From assembly GCF_963678225.1 (NCBI RefSeq), contig NZ_OY782764.1, positions 1,047,001 through 1,111,000 on the forward strand: a DNA stretch of 64,000 nucleotides, written 5' to 3'. The stretch is from an uncultured Cohaesibacter sp. (lineage in GTDB: Bacteria; Pseudomonadota; Alphaproteobacteria; Rhizobiales; Cohaesibacteraceae). Position numbers and translations under genes: made by a program. Position 1 is the stretch's first letter, and the number at the start of each line of letters is the position of its first letter. This document shows positions 1 through 8,232 of this stretch, one piece after another. Under the pieces are notes generated by a model that saw nothing but the letters and a program-made list of their open reading frames with translations, was not told the DNA's origin and did not search any database.

Positions 1-287
1 TTGCAGTCCGAATTGAGCACGATTCCCAACAAACTTCCTAATAAAATATTTAAGTTTTAGAATCTGTTTCTTCTTTTAGACCGTGGATTGTGGGAGTTAT
101 TTTTGGCCCACACATTGCCCACAATGACTCTTGAACAACTGTGATTCAACAGTCGTTACCTTCTAGTAACTTTTAGGGACCAATGGGGACAAGTCTTATC
201 GACAGGCAGATTTCCGCGGAGTCTTCTGTGGTCAAATCTGGGGGCTATCTGGAGACAGAAATTGAGCAAAGTTTAACAAAGTGTGCA

Positions 288-303
288 TTAACTGTTTGTT
301 AAC
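288..303 (+). promoter_or_regulatory. CtrA-box-like site TTAA-N7-TTAAC
   Basis: TTAACTGTTTGTTAAC is an exact match to the full CtrA recognition sequence TTAA-N7-TTAAC known from Caulobacter and other alphaproteobacteria. It lies inside the putative origin, where CtrA binding would block initiation, and 320 bp upstream of maf, so it could also act on a promoter. Confidence 0.55.
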
Positions 304-355
304 CTCAGTAAACAGAGTGTTAATAAAACAGGCGTTGCTCAACTCAGCTTGGGGA

Positions 356-371
356 TTAATAAATGGTTAAC
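356..371 (+). promoter_or_regulatory. CtrA-box-like site TTAA-N7-TTAAC
   Basis: TTAATAAATGGTTAAC is the second exact full CtrA box, 68 bp after the first (start to start). Both have the trailing C of the consensus. Confidence 0.55.
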
Positions 372-460
372 GGGCATGAAAAGCCAAGCTCGGGAAAAAC
401 GGCTTGATTATCCCCTGTTGCCCACACCCCCTGTTGAAGAATCGATTGTTGAAGCCGGTC

Positions 461-475
461 TTAACCCTCTATTAA
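461..475 (+). promoter_or_regulatory. CtrA-box-like site TTAA-N7-TTAA
   Basis: TTAACCCTCTATTAA is the third TTAA-N7-TTAA motif. It is exact in both half-sites and the spacer, but followed by G instead of C. It lies 147 bp before the maf start. Confidence 0.45.
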
Positions 476-621
476 GACAGTCTCATGACGGAAATTGCTG
501 TTTTCCGGCCTTTTCAGCCTGTGTAAATCGTGACAGAGGGGAAAGATCCACAACAGCCGTTTTGTTTGACGCCTGCTTGCTCTAAAACTCGGATCATCTT
601 CTCAACGGTTGGACCTTTTTC

Positions 622-1218
622 ATGATTCCATTGATTCTAGCTTCCAAAAGTCAGGCTCGGGCACAGCTCTTGTCCAATGCCGGCCTTTCATTTGAGACAT
701 CGGTTGCGCAAATTGATGAGCGCGCCGCCGAACAGCCTCTATTGGCAGCAGGGGCTTCTCCTGCCGATATAGCAACCCTGCTTGCTCAGGTGAAAGCGAC
801 CGAGGTGTCCGTTCGCAATCCCGGTGCGCTGGTCATCGGAGCCGATCAGACATTGGGTTTTGGGGATAAACGCTTCAACAAACCAGAAGATGACGCTGCT
901 GCGCGCCGCCAGCTGCTGGAATTGGCCGGTCAGAGCCACCAGCTGAATTCGGCTGTGGTTTGTGCAAAAGATGGGGAAATCCTCTGGAGCCATGTTTCGA
1001 CAGCCACCCTCACCATGCGGCCATTGAGCCCGGAAGAGATCGGGCGCTATATGGCGCGCGTTGGCGATCAGGTGCGTTCCAGTGTCGGCTGTTATCAGCT
1101 TGAAGGGCTTGGCGTGCAATTGTTTGAAAAGATTGATGGCGACTATTTCACCATCCTCGGATTGCCCCTCCTCCCATTGCTCGGCTATTTGCGTGACCAT
1201 CAGGGACTGGGTTTTTGA
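622..1218 (+). CDS. maf: Maf-family nucleoside triphosphate pyrophosphatase
   Basis: This 198-residue protein belongs to the Maf family, cytoplasmic pyrophosphatases that remove non-canonical or modified nucleotides. The N-terminal substrate loop ([11 protein letters not shown], residues 7-17) has SQAR where many members have SPRR. The catalytic-acid motif IGADQT has its aspartate near residue 75. The tail reads [15 protein letters not shown], typical of alphaproteobacterial members beside aroE. Length is normal for the family. The stop codon lies two bases before the aroE ATG, so the two genes are probably translationally coupled. It is the first gene after the putative origin. Exact substrate preference cannot be read from the sequence. 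Confidence 0.93.
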   Translation: MIPLILASKSQARAQLLSNAGLSFETSVAQIDERAAEQPLLAAGASPADIATLLAQVKATEVSVRNPGALVIGADQTLGFGDKRFNKPEDDAAARRQLLELAGQSHQLNSAVVCAKDGEILWSHVSTATLTMRPLSPEEIGRYMARVGDQVRSSVGCYQLEGLGVQLFEKIDGDYFTILGLPLLPLLGYLRDHQGLGF

Positions 1219-1220
1219 TC

Positions 1221-2084
1221 ATGACTACGACTAATTCATCCAGTGCGCCCAAGGCCTTTGTCATTGGCTGGCCCATTGAACAATCCAAATCACCGGTCAT
1301 TCATGGTCATTGGCTTAAAAAATTCGGCTTTGCCGGCTCCTATGAGAAGATCGCCGTTGAGCCGGACGCATTGGGCAGCTTTATTGCAGAGATGAAAGAC
1401 AAGGGATTTGCCGGTGGCAATGTGACAATCCCGCACAAACAGGCGGTTCTGGCCTTTGCTGATGTGATTCATCCTGCGGCCAAAAGACTTCACGCTGCAA
1501 ATACTCTTTGGTTTGAGGATGGGAAGCTCCATGCTGACAATACCGATGGCTACGGCTTTCTAGCCAATCTTGATCAGCTACAGCCTGGTTGGGATAGCAA
1601 AAAGGGCGGCCATGCAATGGTATTGGGCGCCGGAGGCGCAGCACGACCCATCATCAATGGCTTGATAGAGCGTGGCTTTTCGACCGTTACGATAGCGAAT
1701 CGAACAAAAGAAAAAGCAGAGGTGCTCGTAAAGCTCTTCACTGAGCTTGGATATGACGATCATTTGCAGTGCATCGAATGGGACAGGCGGTCTGAGCAGC
1801 TTTGTGATATCGACCTGCTTGTGAACACCTCAAGCCTGGGCATGATCGGTCAACCACCTCTCGAAATTTCCCTTGCCGCTTTGTCCGCCTCTGCATTGGT
1901 GACTGATATTGTCTATAATCCTCTTGAAACGGATCTGTTGCGGCAGGCAAGAATGAAAGGCAATCTGGTCGTTGATGGGCTGGGCATGTTGCTGCATCAG
2001 GCAGTCCCGGGCTTTGAACACTGGTTTGGCAAGCGCCCCACAGTGACCGAAGCCTTGCGCGAAGAGGTGCTGGCGCAGCTTTAG
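1221..2084 (+). CDS. aroE: shikimate dehydrogenase (NADP+)
   Basis: This enzyme reduces 3-dehydroshikimate to shikimate in the cytoplasm, in the aromatic amino acid pathway. The 287-residue protein has the shikimate-binding motif SKSPVIH (about residues 22-28), the catalytic lysine in NVTIPHK (about 73), the substrate aspartate in DNTDGYGF (about 109) and the nucleotide-binding loop GAGGAARP. The ATG at 1221 is preferred over a TTG two codons upstream that overlaps the maf stop. No clear Shine-Dalgarno is visible, so expression probably depends on coupling to maf. coaE follows after 9 bp. Confidence 0.95.
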   Translation: MTTTNSSSAPKAFVIGWPIEQSKSPVIHGHWLKKFGFAGSYEKIAVEPDALGSFIAEMKDKGFAGGNVTIPHKQAVLAFADVIHPAAKRLHAANTLWFEDGKLHADNTDGYGFLANLDQLQPGWDSKKGGHAMVLGAGGAARPIINGLIERGFSTVTIANRTKEKAEVLVKLFTELGYDDHLQCIEWDRRSEQLCDIDLLVNTSSLGMIGQPPLEISLAALSASALVTDIVYNPLETDLLRQARMKGNLVVDGLGMLLHQAVPGFEHWFGKRPTVTEALREEVLAQL

Positions 2085-2093
2085 GAGGGACAC

Positions 2094-2696
2094 ATGATCA
2101 AGATCGGCCTTACGGGCTCCATTGGCATGGGCAAAAGCACCACAGGACAGATGTTTGTGCAGCGTGGCTGTCCGCTTCACGATGCTGATGCCGTGGTTCA
2201 TGAGCTTTATCATGGTGAGGCTGTGCCATTGATTGAAGCGGAGTTCCCCGGAACCACCGGGCCGCTGGGGGTTGATCGCGCGGTGCTTTCTCAAAAGGTG
2301 ATCGGCAATCCGGAAGCCATGCGTCGGCTGGAAAGCATCATTCACCCGCTCGTGCGGGCCGAGGAAAGAAAATTTTTCGAGAAAGCCCAATCGGATAAGG
2401 CCGACATCGTTGTTCTGGATATCCCCCTTCTTTATGAGACCGATGCACAGGATCGTGTGGACGTCGTCGTTGTCGTTTCGGCCGAGGAGAGCATTCAGCG
2501 GACACGGGTGCTTGAGCGTCCGGGCATGACAGCCGAAAAGTTCGAGGCCATCAAGGCCAAGCAGATGGCCGATGCTGAAAAACGCAGCCGTGCGGATTAT
2601 GTTATCGACACTGGCAAGGGGCTGGAAGCTGCTGCCCGGCAGGTTGAAGCAATTCTGGATGATGTCAGAAGCCGCTTTGCACAAACGGGCGAATAG
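2094..2696 (+). CDS. coaE: dephospho-CoA kinase
   Basis: It phosphorylates the 3'-hydroxyl of dephospho-CoA, the last step of coenzyme A synthesis. The 200-residue protein has a Walker A loop GSIGMGKST (residues 8-16), DADAVVHEL in the lid/substrate region and DIPLLYE, all characteristic of CoaE. An AGGAGG Shine-Dalgarno overlaps the aroE stop and lies 7-8 bases before the ATG. It is part of the maf-aroE-coaE run. The first committed kinase of the pathway, coaA, is 12 kb downstream on the same strand. Confidence 0.95.
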   Translation: MIKIGLTGSIGMGKSTTGQMFVQRGCPLHDADAVVHELYHGEAVPLIEAEFPGTTGPLGVDRAVLSQKVIGNPEAMRRLESIIHPLVRAEERKFFEKAQSDKADIVVLDIPLLYETDAQDRVDVVVVVSAEESIQRTRVLERPGMTAEKFEAIKAKQMADAEKRSRADYVIDTGKGLEAAARQVEAILDDVRSRFAQTGE

Positions 2697-2738
2697 ATCA
2701 TAGTCTGCAAAGTGATTTGATTTGGAAGAGAGTTTGAA

Positions 2739-3494
2739 ATGGCGCTAAGGGAAATTGTATTCGATACGGAAACGACCGGCCTTGATGTCATGACTGGCGA
2801 CAGGATCGTGGAAATTGGCTGCGTTGAACTCATCAACCATTTGCCGACCGAGAATAACTTCCATGTCTATATCAATCCCGAACGCGATATGCCCGAAGAG
2901 GCCTTCCGGGTGCATGGTCTTTCAGAAGAATTTCTCTCGGATAAACCGAAATTTGCTGAAATCGCCAAGGATTTTCACGACTTTATCAAAGACACCGTGT
3001 TGATCGCCCACAATGCCAGCTTCGACGTGAAATTTCTCAATTGGGAACTGGATAAAGCCGGTTTTCCCAAGATCAAGGATGATCTTGTCATCGATACGTT
3101 GGCCATGGCGCGCCAAAAATTCCCTGCTGGCCCCAACAATCTCGATGTGCTCTGCAGCCGCTTCGGTATTGATAACTCCAAGCGAACCTTGCACGGCGCC
3201 TTGCTCGATAGTGAGATTTTGGCCGATGTCTATCTGGAATTGATTGGTGGCCGCCAGACCAGCTTCATGCTGTCCAATGACCAGCAGAATGATTCCGATG
3301 GCGAGGATTGGGAAGCGACACGCGTGCGCAAACCTGCCAAGGCACGTCCTTCTTCGCTGCCTGCAAGGCTTACGGAAGAGGAAATTTCAGCACATAGAGT
3401 TTTTCTTGGAGAGCTAAAAGGCGAGACAATCTGGTCACACTATATGTCACCGAAACCTGGTGAAAACGCTGATCAGGACCAAACTGAGGCATAA
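2739..3494 (+). CDS. dnaQ: DNA polymerase III epsilon subunit (3'-5' exonuclease)
   Basis: This is the proofreading exonuclease of the replicative polymerase. The 251-residue protein has ExoI FDTETTGL near residue 8 (the two metal-binding acids), ExoII AHNASFDVKFLN near 88, and ExoIII with HGALLDSE near 149, so the DEDDh active site is complete. The tail beyond about residue 190 is the polymerase-alpha binding region. Gene order maf-aroE-coaE-dnaQ is standard near alphaproteobacterial origins. A strong hairpin terminator follows and is shared with the convergent secB. Confidence 0.95.
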   Translation: MALREIVFDTETTGLDVMTGDRIVEIGCVELINHLPTENNFHVYINPERDMPEEAFRVHGLSEEFLSDKPKFAEIAKDFHDFIKDTVLIAHNASFDVKFLNWELDKAGFPKIKDDLVIDTLAMARQKFPAGPNNLDVLCSRFGIDNSKRTLHGALLDSEILADVYLELIGGRQTSFMLSNDQQNDSDGEDWEATRVRKPAKARPSSLPARLTEEEISAHRVFLGELKGETIWSHYMSPKPGENADQDQTEA

Positions 3495-3555
3495 GCCCTG
3501 CCTGAGGCACGGATTCACGTGAAACGAATTCGTAATTTTCAAAATTTAAGCAACA

Positions 3556-3592
3556 AAAAAGCCGACCGGATAAACCGGTCGGCTTTTTGATT
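3556..3592. terminator. bidirectional terminator between dnaQ and secB
   Basis: A 14-bp perfect stem (AAAAAGCCGACCGG, loop ATAAA, and its complement) is flanked by A and T runs. It sits between the convergent ends of dnaQ and secB and can serve both. Confidence 0.93.
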
Positions 3593-3611
3593 TTTGGCAT
3601 TTGAGGGCAGC

Positions 3612-4109
3612 TTACTGTGTAGGTTGATCCTGCTGCTGCTGTGCAGCCATTTCCATCATGCGCTGACGGTAAAGCTGAGCAAAATCGATCGGATCCACGT
3701 TCAGTGGTGGGAAACCGCCACGTGCAGTCGCATCAGAAATGATCTGACGTGCAAACGGGAACAGCATTCGTGGGCATTCGATCATGATGAACGGATGCAG
3801 CTGATCCTGCGGAACGTTGGAAATGGAGAAGATACCGGCATAGAGCAGCTCGACGTTGAACATGGTTGTTTCGTCGCTGGTCGCGGTGGCGTTCAATGTC
3901 AGCTCGGCTTCGAATTCAGTTTCCGACAGTGGCGTTGCATTGACGTTGATCTGAACGTTAATCTCAGGCGCTTTCTCGCGAGGACGCAGAGAATCTGGAG
4001 CGTTTGGATTTTCGAAGGACATATCCTTGATATATTGGGCTAGAATTCTCAGGCCTGGCAGTTTGAGTTCACCGCCTTCAGCTGCGCCATTTTCTTGTGC
4101 GTCGCTCAT
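3612..4109 (-). CDS. secB: protein-export chaperone SecB
   Basis: SecB is a cytoplasmic tetrameric chaperone that keeps preproteins unfolded and hands them to SecA. The 165-residue protein shows the family core (LRILAQYIKDMSFENPNAP near residues 21-39, later CPRMLFPFARQIISD and GGFPPLNVDPIDF). The C-terminus is glutamine-rich, as often seen in alphaproteobacteria. Length is typical. It is convergent with dnaQ and shares a terminator with it. The upstream 300 bp contains no other gene, so secB probably has its own promoter there. Confidence 0.96.
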   Translation of the reverse strand: MSDAQENGAAEGGELKLPGLRILAQYIKDMSFENPNAPDSLRPREKAPEINVQINVNATPLSETEFEAELTLNATATSDETTMFNVELLYAGIFSISNVPQDQLHPFIMIECPRMLFPFARQIISDATARGGFPPLNVDPIDFAQLYRQRMMEMAAQQQQDQPTQ

Positions 4110-4411
4110 AAAACTGTTTCCTAATTTATTGGTTGAACAAATTTGGATCCCAAATGGATCGCCTGAACACCCAGCGCCAGAATTAATGTCGAGATCAGGC
4201 TTTGATCACCTGATCGCCTCCCATAGCTTACCCAGGCGCTTCAGCAGGGTCCGAAATGATAATCCTCTTGTCTAAGAACCGCTGTAGCATGATGAACCGG
4301 TTGAAACAAGGTAAAGGCCAGATTAGCCAATCCATTTGCCAGCTTTGCCCAAAATATGTGAAGCAATTTCATGAGATCGTCATCTATTCGGGCGCGCAAC
4401 AGCGTGTGACC
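4110..4411. other. gene-free stretch between fxsA and secB, with an inverted repeat
   Basis: No coding sequence is recognisable. The only notable structure is an inverted repeat GATCAGG / CCTGATC at 4193-4199 and 4209-4215, about 85-105 bp upstream of the secB start. It may be an operator or part of a leader. It lacks a T-run, so it is unlikely to be a terminator. Confidence 0.5.
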
Positions 4412-4990
4412 CTAGTTTTTATTCCAGGGTGAGTTGCCGTCTTTTTTGCTTTCAATGGCATCGCGGTCTTTTACTTCTCCGAACTGATCCTCATCCAGAT
4501 CAATGATGTCATCATTATCTGGGCGAGTATTGTTTTCTCTGTTCGGCGCGTCATAACTCTGGTAGCTGTAGCTTTCATAATAGGTGGAGCCGTTACCGAA
4601 AGACTGCCCCTGCATGCCAGCGATCGTGACGCGGGATTTGAAAAAGTGGAATATACCATCGCGAATGCCAGGAACCAAAAGCAAGAAGCCGATGGTGTCT
4701 GTTACAAAGCCCGGCGTAAGCAACAACAGGCCTGCTGCCAGCAACATGACTCCATGGGCCATTTCCTTTCCGGGAATCTTGCCCTGATTCATTTGCTGTT
4801 GAGCCTGCCCGACCAGAGCAAAGCCTTGATGCCGCAATAGAATGGTGCCAATCACCGCGGTGAGCAAAATGCCGAGCAGGGTGTTGAGAACGCCAATTTG
4901 TCCACCCACAATGATGAACACGCCAATTTCCAAGATCGGCACTGCCAGCAGCAGAAAGGGAAGGAATGGAAAGAGCGATTTGTGCCTCAC
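4412..4990 (-). CDS. fxsA: FxsA-family inner-membrane protein
   Basis: This 192-residue protein has two or three hydrophobic segments in its first ~80 residues (PFLPFLLLAVPILEIGVFIIV, then ILLTAVIGTILL), another near 85-110 (LLAAGLLLLTPGFVTDTIG, a hallmark of FxsA) and an acidic, disordered tail. FxsA is known from E. coli, where overexpression relieves phage T7 exclusion by F plasmid; its normal job is not settled. It is divergent from the Tim44-domain gene. This adjacency to secB and the Tim44 gene is common in Hyphomicrobiales. Confidence 0.88.
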   Translation of the reverse strand: MRHKSLFPFLPFLLLAVPILEIGVFIIVGGQIGVLNTLLGILLTAVIGTILLRHQGFALVGQAQQQMNQGKIPGKEMAHGVMLLAAGLLLLTPGFVTDTIGFLLLVPGIRDGIFHFFKSRVTIAGMQGQSFGNGSTYYESYSYQSYDAPNRENNTRPDNDDIIDLDEDQFGEVKDRDAIESKKDGNSPWNKN

Positions 4991-5136
4991 TTAAGCGTTC
5001 TCCTCAAAAGTCTGTGTTTTTTATGCTCCTTTCGTTATCCATTATGGATTTGCAAGGAGCCCTCCCCTAAATATAGAAAGAAAAGTGAAAGTTTCAGTGC
5101 TTTTTTGCAAAAATCAACTTGGTCAAGGCGAGCTAT

Positions 5137-5868
5137 ATGTCCCAATTCCTCGGTTTCGATTTAACTTCAGTCGTTTTCCTCATTATCGCTGTCGTCTTGT
5201 TTTGGCGATTAAAGGATGTTTTAGGTACGAGAACAGGCAACGAAGCCGATCCTTTTGATCCCTTTTCAGACCATGAAAGCCGGGAAGAGAAAAAGGCACC
5301 GCATGCCGATGATACCGGCGACAACGTAATTGCCCTGCCTGAGCGTGTGGACAACGAGCGGGAATCCACTGAAGAGAAGAGCAAGCGGATCGAGAAGATC
5401 GCACCTGAAGGCTCATCGCTCAACGCGGCGCTTTCCCAGTTGATGGTGATGGATCGCAATTTTGATCCCGATACCTTCCTTTCCGGTGCCCGCACAGCTT
5501 ATGAGATGATTGTCACAGCTTATGCACAAGGCGATCGAAAGACCCTCAAGCAGCTTTTGGCCGCCGATGTGTTTGCCGGCTTCTCTGCCGCGTTGGATGA
5601 TCGAGAGGCTAACAAGCTGCGCGTTGATTTCACCTTTATCGGCATCAACAAGTCTTCCATCGTGGAAGCTGAAGTGGCAGGCAATGAAGCTCAGATCACA
5701 GTGCGGTTCGTCTCCTCTATCACTTCTTGCACCAAGGACGAGGTTGGCCATGTGATCGAGGGAGATCCGAACGCGGTCGAAGACGTCACCGATATCTGGA
5801 CCTTCAGCCGCGATGTCACCAGTCGCAACCCGAACTGGAAACTGATCGGTACCGAATCGGCCCAATAA
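5137..5868 (+). CDS. Tim44-like domain membrane-anchored protein
   Basis: The 243-residue protein starts with one transmembrane helix (SVVFLIIAVVLFWRLKDVLG, about residues 11-30), followed by a charged linker and a C-terminal Tim44-like domain from about residue 95. Tim44/TimA-type proteins in alphaproteobacteria are inner-membrane proteins related to the mitochondrial import motor subunit; their bacterial job is only partly known. The ATG at 5137 is preferred over a TTG six codons upstream. It precedes mltA by about 50 bp and probably forms an operon with it and smr. Confidence 0.88.
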   Translation: MSQFLGFDLTSVVFLIIAVVLFWRLKDVLGTRTGNEADPFDPFSDHESREEKKAPHADDTGDNVIALPERVDNERESTEEKSKRIEKIAPEGSSLNAALSQLMVMDRNFDPDTFLSGARTAYEMIVTAYAQGDRKTLKQLLAADVFAGFSAALDDREANKLRVDFTFIGINKSSIVEAEVAGNEAQITVRFVSSITSCTKDEVGHVIEGDPNAVEDVTDIWTFSRDVTSRNPNWKLIGTESAQ

Positions 5869-5919
5869 ATCCGGATTTTCTGGCAGTTGATACGGGAAGA
5901 TCCAAAGGAGCAACACGCA

Positions 5920-7035
5920 ATGGCAGGGCCCGAAAATATCTCCTTTTCAGATCTTGCCGGATGGCGAGACCATGATCACAAGGCGGCTTTTGCCGCCTTT
6001 TGTCATGCTGCCGGTTATCTGTTGAAGAGCCCGCCAACAACAAGGGAGGGCAGTGCACGGGCCCAAGACCTTCTGGCTGTCAGCGAGCAGGCGCTCCTTT
6101 TTCGTGAAACCGTTGATCAGGCGCTAGACAACACACAAGCTCGCCGTTTTTTTGAAACACACTTTCATCCCGAGGCAATCGCTGGACCGGGTTTGTTGAC
6201 CGGCTATTTCGAGCCGGTGTTCGACGGGCGCCTCGAGCCGGATGAATGCTTCCGCTTTCCCTTGCATAAAAGACCCGATGATCTGGTGGCTCTTTCTGAG
6301 GATCAGGCCTTAAAAGCCGGGTTCACTGCAGAGACCAGTTTTGCGCGCCAAGGTGCTGATGGCTATCAGTTCCATCACAGTCGTGCGGAGGTGATGGCCG
6401 GTGCGCTTGATGACATGCATCTGGAATTGGTTTGGCTGAAAGATCCCTTCGAAGCCTATATCATCCATATTCAGGGCTCGGCGACCATCGATCTGGGCGG
6501 CGGACGGCGCATGCGCATCGCTTTTGATGGCAAATCCGGCCATCCCTATCGCTCTTTGGGCAAGTTGTTGATCGAACAGGGGGTCTTTACCGCTGAGACG
6601 ATCACGATGGATGGATTGATCGATTATCTCAGGGCACGTGATACCGACGGCCATCACTTTCTGGGTGAAAATCCATCCTATATCTTTTTCAAGGCCATTG
6701 AGGATCAAACATCCGAAGCCCAAGCCTTCGGCCCCCGTGCGGCAGCCAGAGTGCCTCTTGTGCCCATGCGTAGCATGGCGGTTGATCGGCATTTGCACAC
6801 ATTCGGATTGCCTTTTTGGCTGCAAACGACCTTGCCTGATGCGAGCGGAGAGGATAAACCCTTCAAGCAAATGGTATTTGCCCATGATACCGGGTCTGCA
6901 ATCAAGGGTGCAGCCCGCGGCGATCTGTTTGTTGGAACCGGAACCGAAGCGGGCGCATGCGCCGGAAAGCTTCAGCAAGAGACAACCTTTATCTGCCTGA
7001 TGCCTAACCGGCCAAAGCTGGCAGTTGATGAATGA
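5920..7035 (+). CDS. mltA: MltA-type lytic murein transglycosylase
   Basis: MltA cleaves peptidoglycan glycan strands with formation of 1,6-anhydromuropeptides. The 371-residue protein has the MltA domain (LLTGYFEPVFDG, then HIQGSATIDLGGGRRMRI and GHPYRSLGKLL) and a C-terminal 3D domain (FAHDTGSAIKGAARGDLF) carrying the conserved aspartates. The start at 5920 has an AGGAG 9 bases upstream. A possible TTG start 11 codons earlier would add no signal sequence either. No lipobox or signal peptide is visible at either start, unlike the E. coli lipoprotein, so how it reaches the periplasm is unclear. Confidence 0.9.
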   Translation: MAGPENISFSDLAGWRDHDHKAAFAAFCHAAGYLLKSPPTTREGSARAQDLLAVSEQALLFRETVDQALDNTQARRFFETHFHPEAIAGPGLLTGYFEPVFDGRLEPDECFRFPLHKRPDDLVALSEDQALKAGFTAETSFARQGADGYQFHHSRAEVMAGALDDMHLELVWLKDPFEAYIIHIQGSATIDLGGGRRMRIAFDGKSGHPYRSLGKLLIEQGVFTAETITMDGLIDYLRARDTDGHHFLGENPSYIFFKAIEDQTSEAQAFGPRAAARVPLVPMRSMAVDRHLHTFGLPFWLQTTLPDASGEDKPFKQMVFAHDTGSAIKGAARGDLFVGTGTEAGACAGKLQQETTFICLMPNRPKLAVDE

Positions 7036-7047
7036 GAGGAGGAAACA

Positions 7048-7671
7048 ATGGCTCGTAAACCTCCCCTCAGTCGCAAGGATATCAAGCTCTGGCAGAAAGT
7101 CGCCAAAACGGTGGAGCCGCTTGAAGGCCGCTCTGCAGAGCTGAAGGCGCTGATCGAGACAATTGATACACAAAGCCTGATGGCCCCCGGCAATCAGCCT
7201 GATGCGACCCATCCGGTGCAGCGCCGGGCCAGTGATGCTGAATTGAATGCCCTCAAGGAAGCCGGTATACGCGGCAAGGCAACCTCGAAATCCAAAACGA
7301 CTTTACCTCTTGCGGGGATAGACCGGAAAGAAAAGAAACGCATTGTGCGTGGCCATCTAGCCATTGATGCGCGGCTTGATCTGCATGGTATGACCCAGCG
7401 CGAAGCTCACACAGCCCTGTTCGGCTTCCTCAAGAGTGCTCACCAGCAGAATCACAAACATGTGCTTGTCATCACCGGCAAGGGCAGTCGGGGCGAGCGG
7501 GAAACCTACGCCATTGGACAGGAAAAAGGTGTGTTGCGGCGGGTCGTGCCAAAATGGCTGTCCGAGCCTGATATCCGCAGCATCATTGTGGGATTTGAAG
7601 AGGCCCACCCGTCTCTTGGCGGAGCGGGTGCCTTGCATATAAGATTGAGACGGCGTAACAAAATCCGCTAG
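7048..7671 (+). CDS. Smr/MutS2-type domain protein
   Basis: The 207-residue protein has a basic N-terminal half of no clear fold and a C-terminal Smr domain (LDLHGMTQREAH near residue 108, VITGKGSRG near 141, and a terminal HPSLGGAGALHIRLRR). Smr domains are nucleases or nucleic-acid-binding modules; stand-alone proteins of this kind are implicated in ribosome-associated mRNA cleavage or DNA processing in other bacteria. A GAGGAGG-like Shine-Dalgarno lies before the ATG. It follows mltA by 12 bp, an arrangement conserved in Hyphomicrobiales. Confidence 0.9.
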   Translation: MARKPPLSRKDIKLWQKVAKTVEPLEGRSAELKALIETIDTQSLMAPGNQPDATHPVQRRASDAELNALKEAGIRGKATSKSKTTLPLAGIDRKEKKRIVRGHLAIDARLDLHGMTQREAHTALFGFLKSAHQQNHKHVLVITGKGSRGERETYAIGQEKGVLRRVVPKWLSEPDIRSIIVGFEEAHPSLGGAGALHIRLRRRNKIR

Positions 7672-7719
7672 AGTGGGCCCCAAGTTTTTCTTATTCTGTC
7701 AGATACAAGGATCTGAGCC

Positions 7720-8121
7720 ATGACTCCCTTTGGTGCAAAATTGCGGCGTATGCGTAAAGAACGCAAGCTGACGCTTAAGGAAATGGCCGATCGGCTGGAT
7801 GTCTCAAGCGCCTATCTGTCGGCTCTTGAGCATGGCAAAAGAGGCAAGCCCACCTGGTTCCTCATCCAGCGCATCATCGCCTATTTCAACGTAATTTGGG
7901 ATGAAGCCGAAGAATTGCAGCGGTTGGCAGAAATTTCGGATCCGAATCCAACCATCCGTACCGCCGGCCTTGATCCCCGCGCTACCGAGCTTGCCAATTT
8001 GCTGGCAGATCGCATTGACCAGATTTCAAAAGAAAGCCTTGAGGCGTTGATCTTACAGGTCCGGTCCGCTTCATCGCGCGGGCGCGGTATGGGAACACCC
8101 GATTTCAGGGATCAAACCTGA
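7720..8121 (+). CDS. XRE-family helix-turn-helix transcriptional regulator
   Basis: The 133-residue protein opens with a Cro/CI-type helix-turn-helix (residues about 4-60, with LTLKEMADRLDVSSAYLSALEHGKRGKP). A second, helical region (about 75-125) has no recognised family. The target is unknown. It sits after mltA-smr on the same strand and before hslU on the opposite strand, a common order in the Hyphomicrobiales, so it is a core gene here and not a phage remnant. Confidence 0.88.
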   Translation: MTPFGAKLRRMRKERKLTLKEMADRLDVSSAYLSALEHGKRGKPTWFLIQRIIAYFNVIWDEAEELQRLAEISDPNPTIRTAGLDPRATELANLLADRIDQISKESLEALILQVRSASSRGRGMGTPDFRDQT

Positions 8122-8165
8122 CCATAAGAAATAATTATGGTGTGGACGCTATAAGAGACGGTATG

Positions 8166-8201
8166 AAAAAAGGGCATTCCGAGGTGCGGAATGCCCTTTT
8201 T
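8166..8201. terminator. bidirectional terminator between the xre gene and hslU
   Basis: A near-perfect hairpin (AAAAAGGGCATTCCG, loop AGGTG, and its complement) with A and T flanks lies between the convergent ends of the regulator gene and hslU. Confidence 0.92.
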
Positions 8202-8232
8202 ATTGGGTGCCTCAATGATACCGAAAAACCAA

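Larger units (their letters stand above)
1..621. other. putative chromosomal replication origin (oriC), gene-free
   Basis: The stretch upstream of maf is AT-rich and has no convincing gene. It holds DnaA-box-like 9-mers: TTGCCCACA at 115-123 and 418-426, TTATCGACA at 196-204 (one mismatch to TTATCCACA), and a weaker AGATCCACA at 544-552. It also holds three exact TTAA-N7-TTAA motifs (listed separately) and five GANTC sites starting at 60, 126, 143, 219 and 439. In Caulobacter and relatives oriC lies beside hemE and close to a maf/aroE/coaE/dnaQ-type cluster, and CtrA and CcrM act there. hemE is not visible because the window begins here. The origin call is inference from motif density and gene context; the motifs are read directly. 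Confidence 0.6.

Noticed and set aside
349-585. 78-codon open frame in the origin region
   Set aside because: It has no family resemblance, no convincing ribosome site, overlaps two CtrA boxes and a DnaA-like box, and is best explained as a chance frame.
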